Positions 1 through 9,122 of a DNA stretch of 64,000 nt are shown here, in pieces. How positions within the stretch are numbered: position 1 is the first letter of the stretch; each line of letters begins with the position of its first letter. This stretch comes from Psychroserpens damuponensis (GTDB taxonomy: Bacteria > Bacteroidota > Bacteroidia > Flavobacteriales > Flavobacteriaceae), in assembly GCF_000826655.1 (NCBI RefSeq), contig NZ_JXJO01000011.1, forward strand, positions 62,001-126,000. The letters are read 5' to 3'. The notes below the pieces were generated by a model, which saw nothing but the letters and a program-made list of their open reading frames with translations, searched no databases and was not told the DNA's origin. Both the position numbers and the translations under genes were made by a program.

Positions 1-212
1 TACCAGTAATGCTTTATGATGCAAAATTATCACAAACGATGGCCAAAATGTTGTTAGACGAAGGCATTTATGTTATTGGCTTCTTCTTCCCAGTTGTACC
101 TAGAGATAAAGCTAGAATTCGCGTTCAATTATCAGCAGCACATACAAAAGCGCATTTAGACAAGGCAATTACTGCATTCATTAAGGTAGGTAAAGCTTTA
201 GAAATTATTTAA
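1..212 (+). CDS. kbl: 2-amino-3-ketobutyrate CoA ligase (glycine C-acetyltransferase), C-terminal part
   Basis: Only the last ~70 codons are present; the gene enters from the left edge and the reading frame is open from base 3. Kbl is a PLP enzyme of the alpha-oxoamine synthase family that converts 2-amino-3-ketobutyrate and CoA to glycine and acetyl-CoA in threonine breakdown. The visible tail reads PVMLYDAKLSQ, then GIYVIGFFFPVVP and RVQLSAAHT, which match the C-terminal small domain of Kbl (family pattern GIYV.GFF.PVVP...RIR.QMSAAHT). The stop is TAA at 210-212. The catalytic lysine lies upstream of the window. The assignment rests on strong end-of-protein similarity recalled from the family; another alpha-oxoamine synthase is possible but less likely. 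Confidence 0.88.
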   Translation, partial: PVMLYDAKLSQTMAKMLLDEGIYVIGFFFPVVPRDKARIRVQLSAAHTKAHLDKAITAFIKVGKALEII

Positions 213-267
213 AATAATTCCAAACTCCCTATTTATAGTACAATTAACCAATATTTTTTTATATTTG

Positions 268-300
268 TTTTGTTAATAAAATTTAACAACTTACTTTTGT
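268..300 (+). promoter_or_regulatory. Bacteroidota-type promoter for the OmpA-like gene
   Basis: TTTTG at 268-272 is followed after 20 bases by TACTTTTG at 293-300. This fits the Bacteroidota sigma-A consensus TTTG-N19-20-TAnnTTTG. It would start transcription near 307, leaving a ~30-nt A-rich leader before the ATG at 337. The near-consensus form suits a highly expressed outer-membrane protein. Confidence 0.6.
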
Positions 301-336
301 CTTTAATTAACACTTAAAAATTAAATTATTTTGAAT

Positions 337-1695
337 ATGAAAAATCTTAGCAGATTATTTTTCGCTTTGTTGCTAGTATTAAGCTTCAATGCAAATGCAC
401 AAGATAGCGACAATCCTTGGAAAATCGTTCTTGGCGCTAATGCAGTTGATCTTTATCCTGTAGGAGAAGACGCACCACGTGGTGAGTATTTTGATGAATT
501 CTTCAATGCTGAAGATCACTGGAATATTTTACCATCATTATCAACTTTATCTGTATCTAGATATTTAGATAGTGGTTTTACATTTACTGCAGCTGGTTCT
601 ATTAATGAAATTAGTAAAATTGGAGATTCTTCAGCTGACGATTTATCTTACTACGCATTAGATGGTGCTGTATCTTACAGCTTCAAAAACCTTATTAATA
701 AAGATTGGCTTGATCCTTACTTAGGAGCAGGTGGTGGTTACACATGGGTAGATGATATTGGTGCTGGTACTGTAAACGGTACATTTGGTATCAACTTCTG
801 GTTCTCAGATAACGTAGGTATTAATACTCAAACTTCATACAAACATGCTTTTGAAGATTACCTTCCTAGTCACTGGCAACATACTGTAGGTCTTGCTATC
901 AAATTTGGTGGTAAAGATACTGATGGTGATGGTGTATACGACAAAGATGATGCTTGTCCAGATGTTCCTGGTTTAGAAGCATTCAACGGATGTCCAGATT
1001 CTGATAACGATGGTATCGAAGACTCTAAAGATGATTGTCCTAACCAAGCTGGTTTAGCTGAGTTTAACGGTTGTCCTGATGGAGATAGCGATGGTGTTGC
1101 TGATAAAGATGATGACTGTCCTACAGTTGCAGGTTTAAAAGCTTTAAACGGTTGTCCTGATGCTGATAGCGATGGTGTTGCTGATAATGTTGATGAATGT
1201 CCTAACGAAAAAGGTCCTTCTGCTAACAAAGGATGTCCTTGGCCTGATACTGATGGTGACGGAATCTTAGATAAAGATGATCAATGTCCTAACGAAGCTG
1301 GTACTGTTGCTAACAATGGTTGCCCAGAAGTTGATCCAACTCCAGAAGTTATCAAAACTTTAAACGATTACGCTAGAACAATCTTATTTGATACTGGTAA
1401 AGCTTCTATCAAATCTGAATCTAATGAAGTATTAGCTGCAATGACAGCAATTTTCAAAGAGTATCCAAGAGCTGATTTCTCTATCGATGGTCATACTGAT
1501 AGTGTAGGTTCTAAATCTACTAACCAGTTATTATCTGAAAGAAGAGCGAACTCAGTAAGAGATTACTTAATTGCAAACGGAATCGATGCAGCAAGATTAA
1601 CTGCAAATGGTTACGGTGAAGATTACCCTATCGCTAATAACAAAACTAGAAACGGTAGAAAAGAAAACAGACGTGTTGAAGTAAAACTTAAATAA
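337..1695 (+). CDS. OmpA-family outer membrane protein with thrombospondin type-3 repeats
   Basis: A secreted 452-residue protein. Residues 1-22 form a signal peptide ending NANAQ. Residues ~23-190 have the aromatic and glycine pattern of an eight-strand OmpA-type barrel. Residues ~192-335 hold five Asp-rich calcium-binding repeats of type DxDGDGVxDxxDxCP, each closed by an NGCP-like cysteine. Residues ~345-452 are an OmpA C-terminal peptidoglycan-binding domain ([25 protein letters not shown]). The frame can open at TTG 331, but ATG 337 gives the clean signal peptide. The likely role is anchoring the outer membrane to peptidoglycan, as in major flavobacterial OmpA/P60-type porins. A promoter precedes it and a strong terminator follows, so it is probably monocistronic. 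Confidence 0.92.
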   Translation: MKNLSRLFFALLLVLSFNANAQDSDNPWKIVLGANAVDLYPVGEDAPRGEYFDEFFNAEDHWNILPSLSTLSVSRYLDSGFTFTAAGSINEISKIGDSSADDLSYYALDGAVSYSFKNLINKDWLDPYLGAGGGYTWVDDIGAGTVNGTFGINFWFSDNVGINTQTSYKHAFEDYLPSHWQHTVGLAIKFGGKDTDGDGVYDKDDACPDVPGLEAFNGCPDSDNDGIEDSKDDCPNQAGLAEFNGCPDGDSDGVADKDDDCPTVAGLKALNGCPDADSDGVADNVDECPNEKGPSANKGCPWPDTDGDGILDKDDQCPNEAGTVANNGCPEVDPTPEVIKTLNDYARTILFDTGKASIKSESNEVLAAMTAIFKEYPRADFSIDGHTDSVGSKSTNQLLSERRANSVRDYLIANGIDAARLTANGYGEDYPIANNKTRNGRKENRRVEVKLK

Positions 1696-1722
1696 GTTTC
1701 ACATTAACAACATAAATTATAG

Positions 1723-1757
1723 AAAAAACGCTCCGATATTCGGAGCGTTTTTTATTT
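1723..1757 (+). terminator. Rho-independent terminator after the OmpA-like gene
   Basis: CGCTCCGA at 1729-1736 pairs with TCGGAGCG at 1740-1747 across a three-base loop. Six A precede the stem and a T-rich tract follows it, 30-60 bases after the stop codon. Confidence 0.9.
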
Positions 1758-1764
1758 TTATACT

Positions 1765-4527
1765 ATGAGAACATTCATAGACGACGTTATTACAGATTTA
1801 TTAGACAAAGGTGATGATATTTCTCAGCTAACGTTTGTGTTACCCAGTAAACGTGCTGGGACATTTTTAAAACAAGCCATTTCTAGCCACGTTAAAAAAA
1901 CTATATTTTCCCCTCAAATTGTATCCATAGAAGAGTTTGTTGAAACACTTTCGAATTTTCAGTATGCGACAAATGCTGAGTTACTTTTTGAATTCTACGA
2001 GGTTTATTTAACACACACACCTAAAGAGCACATAGAACCTTTTGATAAGTTCTCTAAATGGGCTCAAATTCTACTTCAAGATTTTAATGAATTAGATCGA
2101 TACTTAATCGAAAAGAATAAAATCTTTGATTATTTAGCTGCCATAAAAGAAATTGAAAACCATCATTGGTCTCTAGATGAAGAGCCTACACAATACATTA
2201 AAAATTACCTTCAGTTTTGGAATCGCTTAAAAACATATTATACCGCATTTCAAAATCAGCTTCGTGCTAAAAAAAAGGGATATCAAGGTTTAATTTATAA
2301 AGAAGCAGTAAACAATATTGAACATTACATATCAATTAGCCCAAATAAAAAATTTGTATTCGTTGGTTTTAATGCATTAAATAAAGCCGAAGAACTCATC
2401 ATACAACAATTGTTAGAACAAGAACTCGCTACAATATATTGGGATATTGATGATGCCTTTATTACAAACCCAATTCATGATGCAGGATTATTTACAAGAG
2501 CACATAAAAGAACATGGCCTTATTTTAACACTCATGATTTTAATTGGATTCAAAATCATTATTCCGAAGAAAAAGATATCGAAATTATTGGAGCTCCAAA
2601 AAATATAAGTCAGATTAAGTATGTTGGAGAATTACTAGAAACTATTTATAACCAAAAGCAGACGCTTCAAAATGTTGCTGTTATCCTTGGTGATGAAACT
2701 TTGCTCATCCCCTTACTTAATTCTATCCCAAAAGCTATAAAAGCCATAAATATTACAATGGGATTACCGCTAAAGGCTATTCCGTTAGCATCATTATTTG
2801 AAAGCCTTTTCAATATTCATAAAACAACATCTCGCCAGCTCTATTACAAGGATATTATCAATCTATTATCTAATCCTTTTGTAAACCCGCTATTTGAACA
2901 TGAAACATCTAATAGCGCAGAAACATTAATTAACCATATACAATTTAATAATAAAGTTTACTTAACTGTTGGTGAGATTAAAGAGATAATAAACACGCAT
3001 CACGAACTTATTGATATTCTATTTGATAATTGGGAAGATCAACCTAAAAAAGCGCTTAAAAACTGCTCTAAACTCATTTATTACATTAAATCAAATCTAG
3101 AAGACGACAAAACGAGTAATCGTCTCCCATTAGAATATTTGTTCCGATTTAATCAGGTATTTAATTCGCTAGATACTTTAAATACCTCCTTTACTCATAT
3201 TAATTCTATTGCTACACTTTTCAGTTTGTATAGAGAACTTATAAAAAGTGAAACCTTAGATTTTAAAGGCGAACCTTTAAAAGGATTACAAATTATGGGT
3301 ATGTTAGAATCTAGAGTTTTAGATTTTGAAACGGTCATTATAACTTCGGTAAACGAAGGCATATTACCTGCAGGCAAAAGCAATAATTCATTTATTCCCT
3401 TTGATGTTAAAATAGAAAATCAATTACCCACTTATAAAGAGAAGGATGCGGTATATACTTATCATTTCTATCGCTTACTGCAACGTGCTAAAACCGCATA
3501 CATTTTATATAATACAGAACCAGATGTACTAAATGGAGGTGAAAAAAGTAGGTTTATCACACAACTAGAAATTGAAAAGAAACACCCTATAAAACATCAT
3601 ATAGTATCTGCACAAGTACCATCATTAGAAAACAGATTACAACAGGTAAAAAAGACACCAAAAGTGATTGCAACACTTAATAAAGTTGCTGCTAAAGGGT
3701 TTTCTCCCTCTTCATTGACTAACTACATGAGAAACCCAATTGATTTTTATTATGAAAAGGTTTTAGGCATTAAAAGATACGAAGAGGTTGAAGAGAGTGT
3801 CGCATTTAATACTCTAGGTACCGTAATTCATAATACATTAGAAGATTTTTACAAACCCCTTGTTGGTCATAGTCTTAAAACTAATGACATTAAGACCATG
3901 AGATCAAAAATCGACGACACAGTAACACATCATTTCAAACAAGAATTTAAAGAAGGTGATATTGCTAGTGGTAAAAACCTCATCATTTATGAAATTTCAA
4001 AACGCTATATCTCTAATTTTTTGGATATTGAATTGAACACGATTAAAGAGGGAAACACCATCAAGATCATAGCGATTGAAACCAAAAACGATGTCCCAAT
4101 TTATATAGAAAGCTTATCAAAAACTGTAAACCTAACAGGTAAAGTAGATCGTGTTGATGAGTACAATGGCACGTTGAGAATAATTGACTATAAAACAGGT
4201 AAGGTCGCACCAGGACAGGTAAACATTATAGATTGGGAAGATATAACTACAGATTACGATAAATACAGTAAAAGCTTTCAAATCCTTATGTATGCTTATA
4301 TGATGTATAAGGACAATAAAATAAATTTACCTGTTGAGGCAGGCATCATTTCATTTAAAAGTTTAAATCTTGGACTATTAAAATTTGCAACTAAACCTTC
4401 TTTAAATAGCAAAACAAAGGATTATTCGATTACTTCGGAAACTTTAGATGCATTTGAAATTGAGCTTAAAAAATTAATATCTGAGATCTTCAACGAGACC
4501 ATAAACTTTATAGAAAAAGAAGTGTAA
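1765..4527 (+). CDS. AddB-like PD-(D/E)XK nuclease family protein
   Basis: A 920-residue protein built like the AddB subunit of AddAB/RexAB double-strand-break resection enzymes. The N-terminus (LTFVLPSKRAGTFLKQ) resembles the degenerate first motif of the AddB helicase-like half. A middle segment (ITSVNEGILPAGKSNN) matches the part of that fold following motif IV. The C-terminal nuclease domain begins near FSPSSLTNYMRNP (~650). It carries GTVIHNTLEDFY (His about 689), then D795 in KVDRVD and D808-x-K810 in IDYKTGK, the expected metal-binding and catalytic set. The four-cysteine Fe-S site of Bacillus AddB is not apparent, so this is the Bacteroidota version. An AddA/UvrD-type partner would be expected nearby but is not in this window. 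It is one base from the next gene. Confidence 0.82.
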   Translation: MRTFIDDVITDLLDKGDDISQLTFVLPSKRAGTFLKQAISSHVKKTIFSPQIVSIEEFVETLSNFQYATNAELLFEFYEVYLTHTPKEHIEPFDKFSKWAQILLQDFNELDRYLIEKNKIFDYLAAIKEIENHHWSLDEEPTQYIKNYLQFWNRLKTYYTAFQNQLRAKKKGYQGLIYKEAVNNIEHYISISPNKKFVFVGFNALNKAEELIIQQLLEQELATIYWDIDDAFITNPIHDAGLFTRAHKRTWPYFNTHDFNWIQNHYSEEKDIEIIGAPKNISQIKYVGELLETIYNQKQTLQNVAVILGDETLLIPLLNSIPKAIKAINITMGLPLKAIPLASLFESLFNIHKTTSRQLYYKDIINLLSNPFVNPLFEHETSNSAETLINHIQFNNKVYLTVGEIKEIINTHHELIDILFDNWEDQPKKALKNCSKLIYYIKSNLEDDKTSNRLPLEYLFRFNQVFNSLDTLNTSFTHINSIATLFSLYRELIKSETLDFKGEPLKGLQIMGMLESRVLDFETVIITSVNEGILPAGKSNNSFIPFDVKIENQLPTYKEKDAVYTYHFYRLLQRAKTAYILYNTEPDVLNGGEKSRFITQLEIEKKHPIKHHIVSAQVPSLENRLQQVKKTPKVIATLNKVAAKGFSPSSLTNYMRNPIDFYYEKVLGIKRYEEVEESVAFNTLGTVIHNTLEDFYKPLVGHSLKTNDIKTMRSKIDDTVTHHFKQEFKEGDIASGKNLIIYEISKRYISNFLDIELNTIKEGNTIKIIAIETKNDVPIYIESLSKTVNLTGKVDRVDEYNGTLRIIDYKTGKVAPGQVNIIDWEDITTDYDKYSKSFQILMYAYMMYKDNKINLPVEAGIISFKSLNLGLLKFATKPSLNSKTKDYSITSETLDAFEIELKKLISEIFNETINFIEKEV

Positions 4528-4528
4528 G

Positions 4529-5380
4529 ATGATACAAAAAAATCAAATTTTACGAAGAGGTCATAAAAAGCCAATCGTTTGGGATGCATTTTATAATTCT
4601 AATAAAACACCTAAACCAATTGTTATCTTTTGTCATGGATATAAAGGGTTTAAAGATTGGGGAAGTTGGAATTTAGTCGCTGAGTATTTTAGTAAACAAG
4701 AATTATTTTTTATTAAATTTAATTTTTCTCATAATGGTGGTACTGTTAATAACCCAATAGATTTTCCAGACCTAGACGCCTTCGCCGAAAATAATTACAC
4801 TAAAGAGCTTCATGATTTAGACGACCTTTTAAATCATCTCATTTCCGAAGCATTTGAACATAAAAATGAGATTGATATCTCAAATATTACATTAATTGGT
4901 CATTCTAGAGGTGGCGGAATTTCAATCATAAAAACTCATGAAGATAAACGTATTACAAAGCTCATCACTTGGGCTAGTATTTGTGATTTTGGAAAAAGAA
5001 CCGCTACTACTGGAGCATTAGAGCAATGGAGAAAAAATGGCGTAAAGTATGTTTTAAACGGAAGAACAAAACAGCAAATGCCACATAATTATCAATTTTA
5101 TGAAGACTTTAAAGCTCATGAAGAGCGTTTGCATATTGAAACTGCTATAAGAGAAATTAAAGTTCCTCTATTAATTATTCATGCCAAGGACGATCCATCA
5201 GTACCCTTTGATGAAGCCAAAGCACTACAATCTTGGAATACTAAAAATCTACTCATTGCCATAGACGATTCTAATCATGTATTTGGCTCGAGTCATCCTT
5301 GGGAAAAGGACCAATTACCTATAGCTCTACAAACTGTTGTTGAAAAAAGCATCGGTTTTATAAAAAATAAAGGGGTTTAG
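4529..5380 (+). CDS. Alpha/beta hydrolase
   Basis: A cytoplasmic serine hydrolase of 283 residues with no signal peptide. The fold markers run in order: the oxyanion region FCHGYKGFKDWG, the nucleophile elbow GHSRGG with Ser126, the acid D221/D222 in HAKDDPSVP, and His250 in SNHVFG. It resembles the dienelactone-hydrolase or acylaminoacyl-peptidase-like group, but the substrate cannot be told from sequence. It starts one base after the stop of the AddB-like gene, so the two are probably co-transcribed. Its 3' end converges on the universal stress gene with only 8 bases between stop codons. Confidence 0.85.
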   Translation: MIQKNQILRRGHKKPIVWDAFYNSNKTPKPIVIFCHGYKGFKDWGSWNLVAEYFSKQELFFIKFNFSHNGGTVNNPIDFPDLDAFAENNYTKELHDLDDLLNHLISEAFEHKNEIDISNITLIGHSRGGGISIIKTHEDKRITKLITWASICDFGKRTATTGALEQWRKNGVKYVLNGRTKQQMPHNYQFYEDFKAHEERLHIETAIREIKVPLLIIHAKDDPSVPFDEAKALQSWNTKNLLIAIDDSNHVFGSSHPWEKDQLPIALQTVVEKSIGFIKNKGV

Positions 5381-5388
5381 AGATTATG

Positions 5389-6186
5389 TTATTTCAATCC
5401 GCTTAAAACTAACACAGGCAAACTAGAACTATGAAAATCCTTTTTTAGCACAGTATTACTTTCCCATAACTTGGTAAAGAATCCTCGTTTACGTCTCACC
5501 ACACAAAGTAAATCTGGTTTATTTGCCTGGTGATGTTCTAACACACCTTGAAATGTTGTTGGATTTTCAGAATGTGTTGTTTTAGTAATCAAAGCTGCTA
5601 AATCTTCGTTAACATTAAAATCACCTTCATTATAAAACGTCGTTTTTACGAGTAATAGGTTAACAATAGATTTAAATTGATGCTTAATATCTTTTAGAGG
5701 CTTTAAGGCTTCTTGCTTTTTAATTTGCGCCGATTTTAAAGCCATTAGAATATAAATTATTGGTCTATACGTATAACCTTCTGGTATAATTAACGCAGGA
5801 ATATTTGTTTGCTTAACAATCTTCCCAGAAGTTTTACCTAAGTACACTTCGTCTTTTATAGAATTGGTTCTAGGTTCTAACAAAATGAGATCCACATCTA
5901 ATGCTTTACAGGCCAATTCTAAAGTATCTACTAATTTCCCTTTAAACGTTTTTATTACAACCTCAACACCTTTGGTATCTATTTTAGCCACATGTCCTTG
6001 TAAAAACGAAATGCTTTCGCGTTCTAAAATATGATCTATTTTAATCATTGTACCAGATTTAGTATAGACATTATAAATTTGTACTACATATAATTTGGCA
6101 CCAAACGCTCGTGCAAAATCTACGGCATATTGTAAATGACTTTCTGCATTTTTAGAGGACCCAACAGGAATAAGAATAGACTTCAT
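5389..6186 (-). CDS. Universal stress protein (tandem UspA domains)
   Basis: A 265-residue protein with two Usp-like halves. The first begins MKSILIPVGSSKNAESH, with the usual strand-then-helix LQYAVDFARAFGAKLYVVQI, and ends at IVKQTNIPALIIPEG. The second ends with the parallel strand LPVLVLSGLK. The open frame extends 47 codons further upstream, but that extension overlaps the divergent GNAT gene and lacks the Usp pattern, so the start is ATG at 6186-6184. Double-domain Usp proteins act in the cytoplasm and often bind ATP or AMP. The nucleotide-binding glycine motif is poorly conserved here, so binding is uncertain. Confidence 0.82.
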   Translation of the reverse strand: MKSILIPVGSSKNAESHLQYAVDFARAFGAKLYVVQIYNVYTKSGTMIKIDHILERESISFLQGHVAKIDTKGVEVVIKTFKGKLVDTLELACKALDVDLILLEPRTNSIKDEVYLGKTSGKIVKQTNIPALIIPEGYTYRPIIYILMALKSAQIKKQEALKPLKDIKHQFKSIVNLLLVKTTFYNEGDFNVNEDLAALITKTTHSENPTTFQGVLEHHQANKPDLLCVVRRKRGFFTKLWESNTVLKKDFHSSSLPVLVLSGLK

Positions 6187-6244
6187 AATCAAATTTTTAA
6201 AAGTAACTTTGTAATTTACTATTTCGTAAAGGTAATTATTAAAA

Positions 6245-6745
6245 ATGATACGTAAAGCAACACCAAAAGATATTGAGGCTATCCTAGAGATCACCAAAGC
6301 ATGTGCGAAACATATGATAACAAACAATATTTTTCAATGGAATGCACATTACCCAAATAAAGAAGCCTTCAAAAATGATATTGACAGACAAGAACTCTAT
6401 GTTTTAGAACTAAAAAATACCATTGTAGGTTGTGTAGTAATTTCAACACACATGGATAATGAATACCAACCCATTACCTGGCTTACACCTAACACTAATA
6501 ATATTTATATTCATCGTTTAGCGATACACCCAAAACATCAAAGACAAGGTTTTGCACAAAAATTAATGAATTACGCTGAAACATACTCAAAAAACAATCA
6601 TTATACGTCTGTGCGATTAGATACGTTCTCTCAAAACCACCGAAACCAAAAATTTTATGAACATCGTGGCTATCAAAAACGAGGTGCTATTTTTTTTCCT
6701 AAACAAAGTGAATTGCCTTTTCACTGTTATGAACTCGTATTGTGA
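6245..6745 (+). CDS. GNAT-family N-acetyltransferase
   Basis: A 166-residue acyl-CoA-dependent acetyltransferase. The conserved acetyl-CoA-binding motif A is visible as IYIHRLAIHPKHQRQGFAQKLM, where QRQGFA is the pyrophosphate loop, followed by motif B (VRLDTFSQNHRNQKFYEHRGYQ). The opening MIRKATPKDIEAILEIT is typical of single-domain GNATs. The substrate is not predictable. Its stop overlaps the start of the MATE gene by four bases (GTGA at 6742-6745), so the two are translationally coupled; a role beside a drug exporter is possible but is inference. Confidence 0.9.
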   Translation: MIRKATPKDIEAILEITKACAKHMITNNIFQWNAHYPNKEAFKNDIDRQELYVLELKNTIVGCVVISTHMDNEYQPITWLTPNTNNIYIHRLAIHPKHQRQGFAQKLMNYAETYSKNNHYTSVRLDTFSQNHRNQKFYEHRGYQKRGAIFFPKQSELPFHCYELVL

Positions 6746-8076
6746 AAACTGATATTACTTTAAAAAACATTAACAAACTCGCTATTCCTGCATTAATCTC
6801 TGGAGTTGCAGAGCCTATCTTATCACTAACCGATACTGCAATTATTGGTAATGTAGATTACAATGCTGCCGAATCTCTAGCAGCTGTTGGTGTTGTTGGT
6901 ACGTTTATTTCTATGCTCATATGGGTATTAGGGCAAACACGAAGTGCCATTTCATCTATCGTTTCTCAACATGTTGGAGCCAATAAATTAGACGATGTTA
7001 AAAATCTTCCTGCGCAAGCCATATTGATTATTACCTCTATAAGTATTCTCATTATAATTACGACGCTACCTTTTTCTTCGGAAATTTTTAAACTCTACAA
7101 TGCGTCTGGTACCATTTTAAATTATAGCGTTGCCTATTATAATATTCGTGTTTTTGGATTTCCGTTTACCTTATTCACAATTGCCATTTTTGGCACTTTT
7201 AGAGGTCTTCAAAATACGTATTACCCAATGATTATTGCTATTATTGGTACTATTATAAATATTGTGTTAGATTTTGCTTTTGTATATGGTATTGAAGGCA
7301 TCATCAAGCCTATGCATATTGAAGGTGCTGCTTATGCAAGTGTGATTGCTCAAATTATTATGGCGCTTTGCTCAGCTTACTTTTTACTTAAAAAGACAGA
7401 TATTTCATTGCGTGTTACGTTTCCGCTAAACCCAAAAATGAAACATTTTGCCTTAATGATTCTCAATCTTTTTGTACGTACTTTGGCTTTAAATGCTACA
7501 CTATATTTTGCTACTAGATTTGCCACCTCATATGGTACAGAATATATTGCAGCTTACACCATTGCTATTAATTTATGGTTTTTAGGTGCCTTTATAATTG
7601 ATGGCTATGCAAGTGCTGGTAATATTCTCTCCGGAAAATTGCTAGGCGAGAAAAATTATAAAAAACTGGTGGAGCTTAGTAATTTTTTAATTAAGTGCGG
7701 AATTGCTGTTGGTATATTGCTTACAATTTTAGGCTTAATAGCTTATAATTTTGTTGGTCTCATTTTCACTAAAGATCCCAAAGTACTCGAACAATTTTAT
7801 AACGTGTTTTGGATTGTTTTAGCCATGCAACCTTTATGTGCGCTTGCTTTTATTTTTGATGGCATGTTTAAAGGCCTAGGTAAAATGAAGTTTTTAAGAA
7901 ATTTACTTTTACTTTCTACTGGTCTTGTATTTATTCCGTTATTATTTTTACTAGATTATTTTGACCTTAAATTATATGCTGTTTTTATTGCATTAACAGT
8001 TTGGATCATGGCCAGAGGCTTCCCGTTAATCATAAAATTTAGGCAACTATTTTTGTCACTTTCACAAAAGACGTAA
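6742..8076 (+). CDS. MATE-family multidrug/Na+ antiporter
   Basis: A 444-residue inner-membrane exporter with about 12 hydrophobic segments in two homologous six-helix halves. The start MKTDITLKNINKLAIPALISGVAEPILSLTDTAIIG holds the MATE signature (A-P-I-x-S-L-T-D-T-A-I-I-G) of the DinF-like branch. The start codon is GTG at 6742, set by the GTGA overlap with the upstream acetyltransferase. MATE proteins use a cation gradient to expel organic cations or drugs; the substrate here is unknown. Confidence 0.9.
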   Translation: MKTDITLKNINKLAIPALISGVAEPILSLTDTAIIGNVDYNAAESLAAVGVVGTFISMLIWVLGQTRSAISSIVSQHVGANKLDDVKNLPAQAILIITSISILIIITTLPFSSEIFKLYNASGTILNYSVAYYNIRVFGFPFTLFTIAIFGTFRGLQNTYYPMIIAIIGTIINIVLDFAFVYGIEGIIKPMHIEGAAYASVIAQIIMALCSAYFLLKKTDISLRVTFPLNPKMKHFALMILNLFVRTLALNATLYFATRFATSYGTEYIAAYTIAINLWFLGAFIIDGYASAGNILSGKLLGEKNYKKLVELSNFLIKCGIAVGILLTILGLIAYNFVGLIFTKDPKVLEQFYNVFWIVLAMQPLCALAFIFDGMFKGLGKMKFLRNLLLLSTGLVFIPLLFLLDYFDLKLYAVFIALTVWIMARGFPLIIKFRQLFLSLSQKT

Positions 8077-8101
8077 CTTTGGTCTATAATCAAATTAAAT
8101 T

Positions 8102-8251
8102 ATGTTGTTAATAACTCTTGTTCAAGATTCATCTGCTTACGATGCTGGATATAATGTTGGTTACACTATTGGTAGGTATTTACCTTTTGTGATTCTTGTT
8201 GTTATTGCATTTTTTCTATTCAGATATTTTAAAAATAAACCTAAAAAATAA
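8102..8251 (+). CDS. Small single-pass membrane protein (49 aa)
   Basis: An unrecognised short gene starting at ATG 8102, 25 bases after the MATE stop. The product starts MLLITLVQDSSAYDAGY. It then has a Gly/Tyr-rich stretch (YNVGYTIGRY), one strongly hydrophobic helix (PFVILVVIAFFLFRYF), and a basic tail KNKPKK. The topology is probably N-out/C-in by the positive-inside rule. It lies between the MATE gene and another tiny membrane ORF, all on the same strand, which suggests a polycistronic unit. The function is unknown; coding status rests on the clean membrane segment and spacing. Confidence 0.55.
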   Translation: MLLITLVQDSSAYDAGYNVGYTIGRYLPFVILVVIAFFLFRYFKNKPKK

Positions 8252-8255
8252 CCTT

Positions 8256-8354
8256 ATGGATTTCATGTCATTTATTAGCGGAAACGGACTCTTTCTAATT
8301 TTAGGAATCGTTTTAGTGATTGTATATTTCTACAACCGTAATAAGAGACGTTAA
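8256..8354 (+). CDS. Tiny membrane peptide (32 aa)
   Basis: ATG at 8256, five bases after the stop of the 49-residue membrane ORF. The product begins MDFMSFISGNGLFLILG, continues as a hydrophobic helix LILGIVLVIVYFY and ends in the basic cluster NRNKRR. It ends exactly where the convergent oxygenase gene ends (stop codons abut at 8354/8355). Function is unknown. The two tiny ORFs share an architecture of helix plus basic tail, which supports their being real, but the evidence is modest. Confidence 0.45.
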   Translation: MDFMSFISGNGLFLILGIVLVIVYFYNRNKRR

Positions 8355-9011
8355 TTATCTTGTTTTTAACCATCCTGTTATACTCAAGCGCTCGGTTTCT
8401 ACAACTTTAACTTCGTGCTCAATAATTTGACTTTCAAATATAACGATGCGTCCAGGAAATGGATAGATCACTTTTTCGGTATCTACTCCATTATCATCCA
8501 AATATAAAACAAGTTCTCCTCCATTTTCAGGTGTCCAATCTTGGTCATTTAAATAACATACAAAGGAAAGTTTGCGTCTGTCATCATTTTGAAATGTATC
8601 TATATGACGTTTATAAAACGTACCTTTTGGATATAAAGCATAATGAAATTCTTTATGCAATATTCCCATGAAACAGGTTTTGTTTAAATAGGAGACTAAG
8701 TCGTTTATTTGTGTGAAAAACAATGCTTCGGCTAGATTGGCTTTTTTTTCATCAATCCATAAAATTTGATCGCCTCTTATAGATTTAATAATATGTTCAT
8801 TAACACGATTACCAATGGCTGCTTTTTTAAAACGATCATCTTCATGTTTAGCTACAAGAGACTGTCTTAAATGTGAGACGATTTCCGAAGAAAAAAAATC
8901 ATCAATAATACTATATTGCTGAAATGCTATGTCGTGAATTATCTTTTCATAGACTGGATTTTCAACAAAAGGAATCTCTGCAAAAAGCTGATCATGTGCA
9001 ACATCTATCAT
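8355..9011 (-). CDS. 2-oxoglutarate/Fe(II)-dependent oxygenase (prolyl-4-hydroxylase-like)
   Basis: A 218-residue jelly-roll dioxygenase. The iron-binding triad is visible as H136-x-D138 in KRHIDTF and H199 in IIEHEV. R208 (ERLSITGW) would bind the 2-oxoglutarate carboxylate. The segment FVCYLNDQDWTPENGGELVLY is the strand-loop region characteristic of the P4Hc family. Length and motif spacing suit a bacterial prolyl-4-hydroxylase-like enzyme acting on a protein or small-molecule substrate, which I cannot name. It is transcribed alone and converges with the tiny membrane ORFs. Confidence 0.87.
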   Translation of the reverse strand: MIDVAHDQLFAEIPFVENPVYEKIIHDIAFQQYSIIDDFFSSEIVSHLRQSLVAKHEDDRFKKAAIGNRVNEHIIKSIRGDQILWIDEKKANLAEALFFTQINDLVSYLNKTCFMGILHKEFHYALYPKGTFYKRHIDTFQNDDRRKLSFVCYLNDQDWTPENGGELVLYLDDNGVDTEKVIYPFPGRIVIFESQIIEHEVKVVETERLSITGWLKTR

Positions 9012-9122
9012 AACTTTTATCTAAAAATATTTGAGCTTCTATCGTTAAAAGCGCGCAAATGTAATCTAAAAACCAATTACTTTGACAAAATGAATATCTT
9101 TGCATTGAAAACACACAATTAA

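Noticed and set aside
870-1229. 119-codon minus-strand ORF opposite the OmpA calcium repeats
   Set aside because: The Ser/Pro/Gly-rich reading is the antisense shadow of the periodic TSP3 repeat DNA; no independent gene features.
897-1335. Direct repeats that could look like a CRISPR or tandem array
   Set aside because: They are in-frame thrombospondin type-3 repeats (DxDGDG) of the OmpA gene, with protein-level variation rather than identical repeats and spacers.
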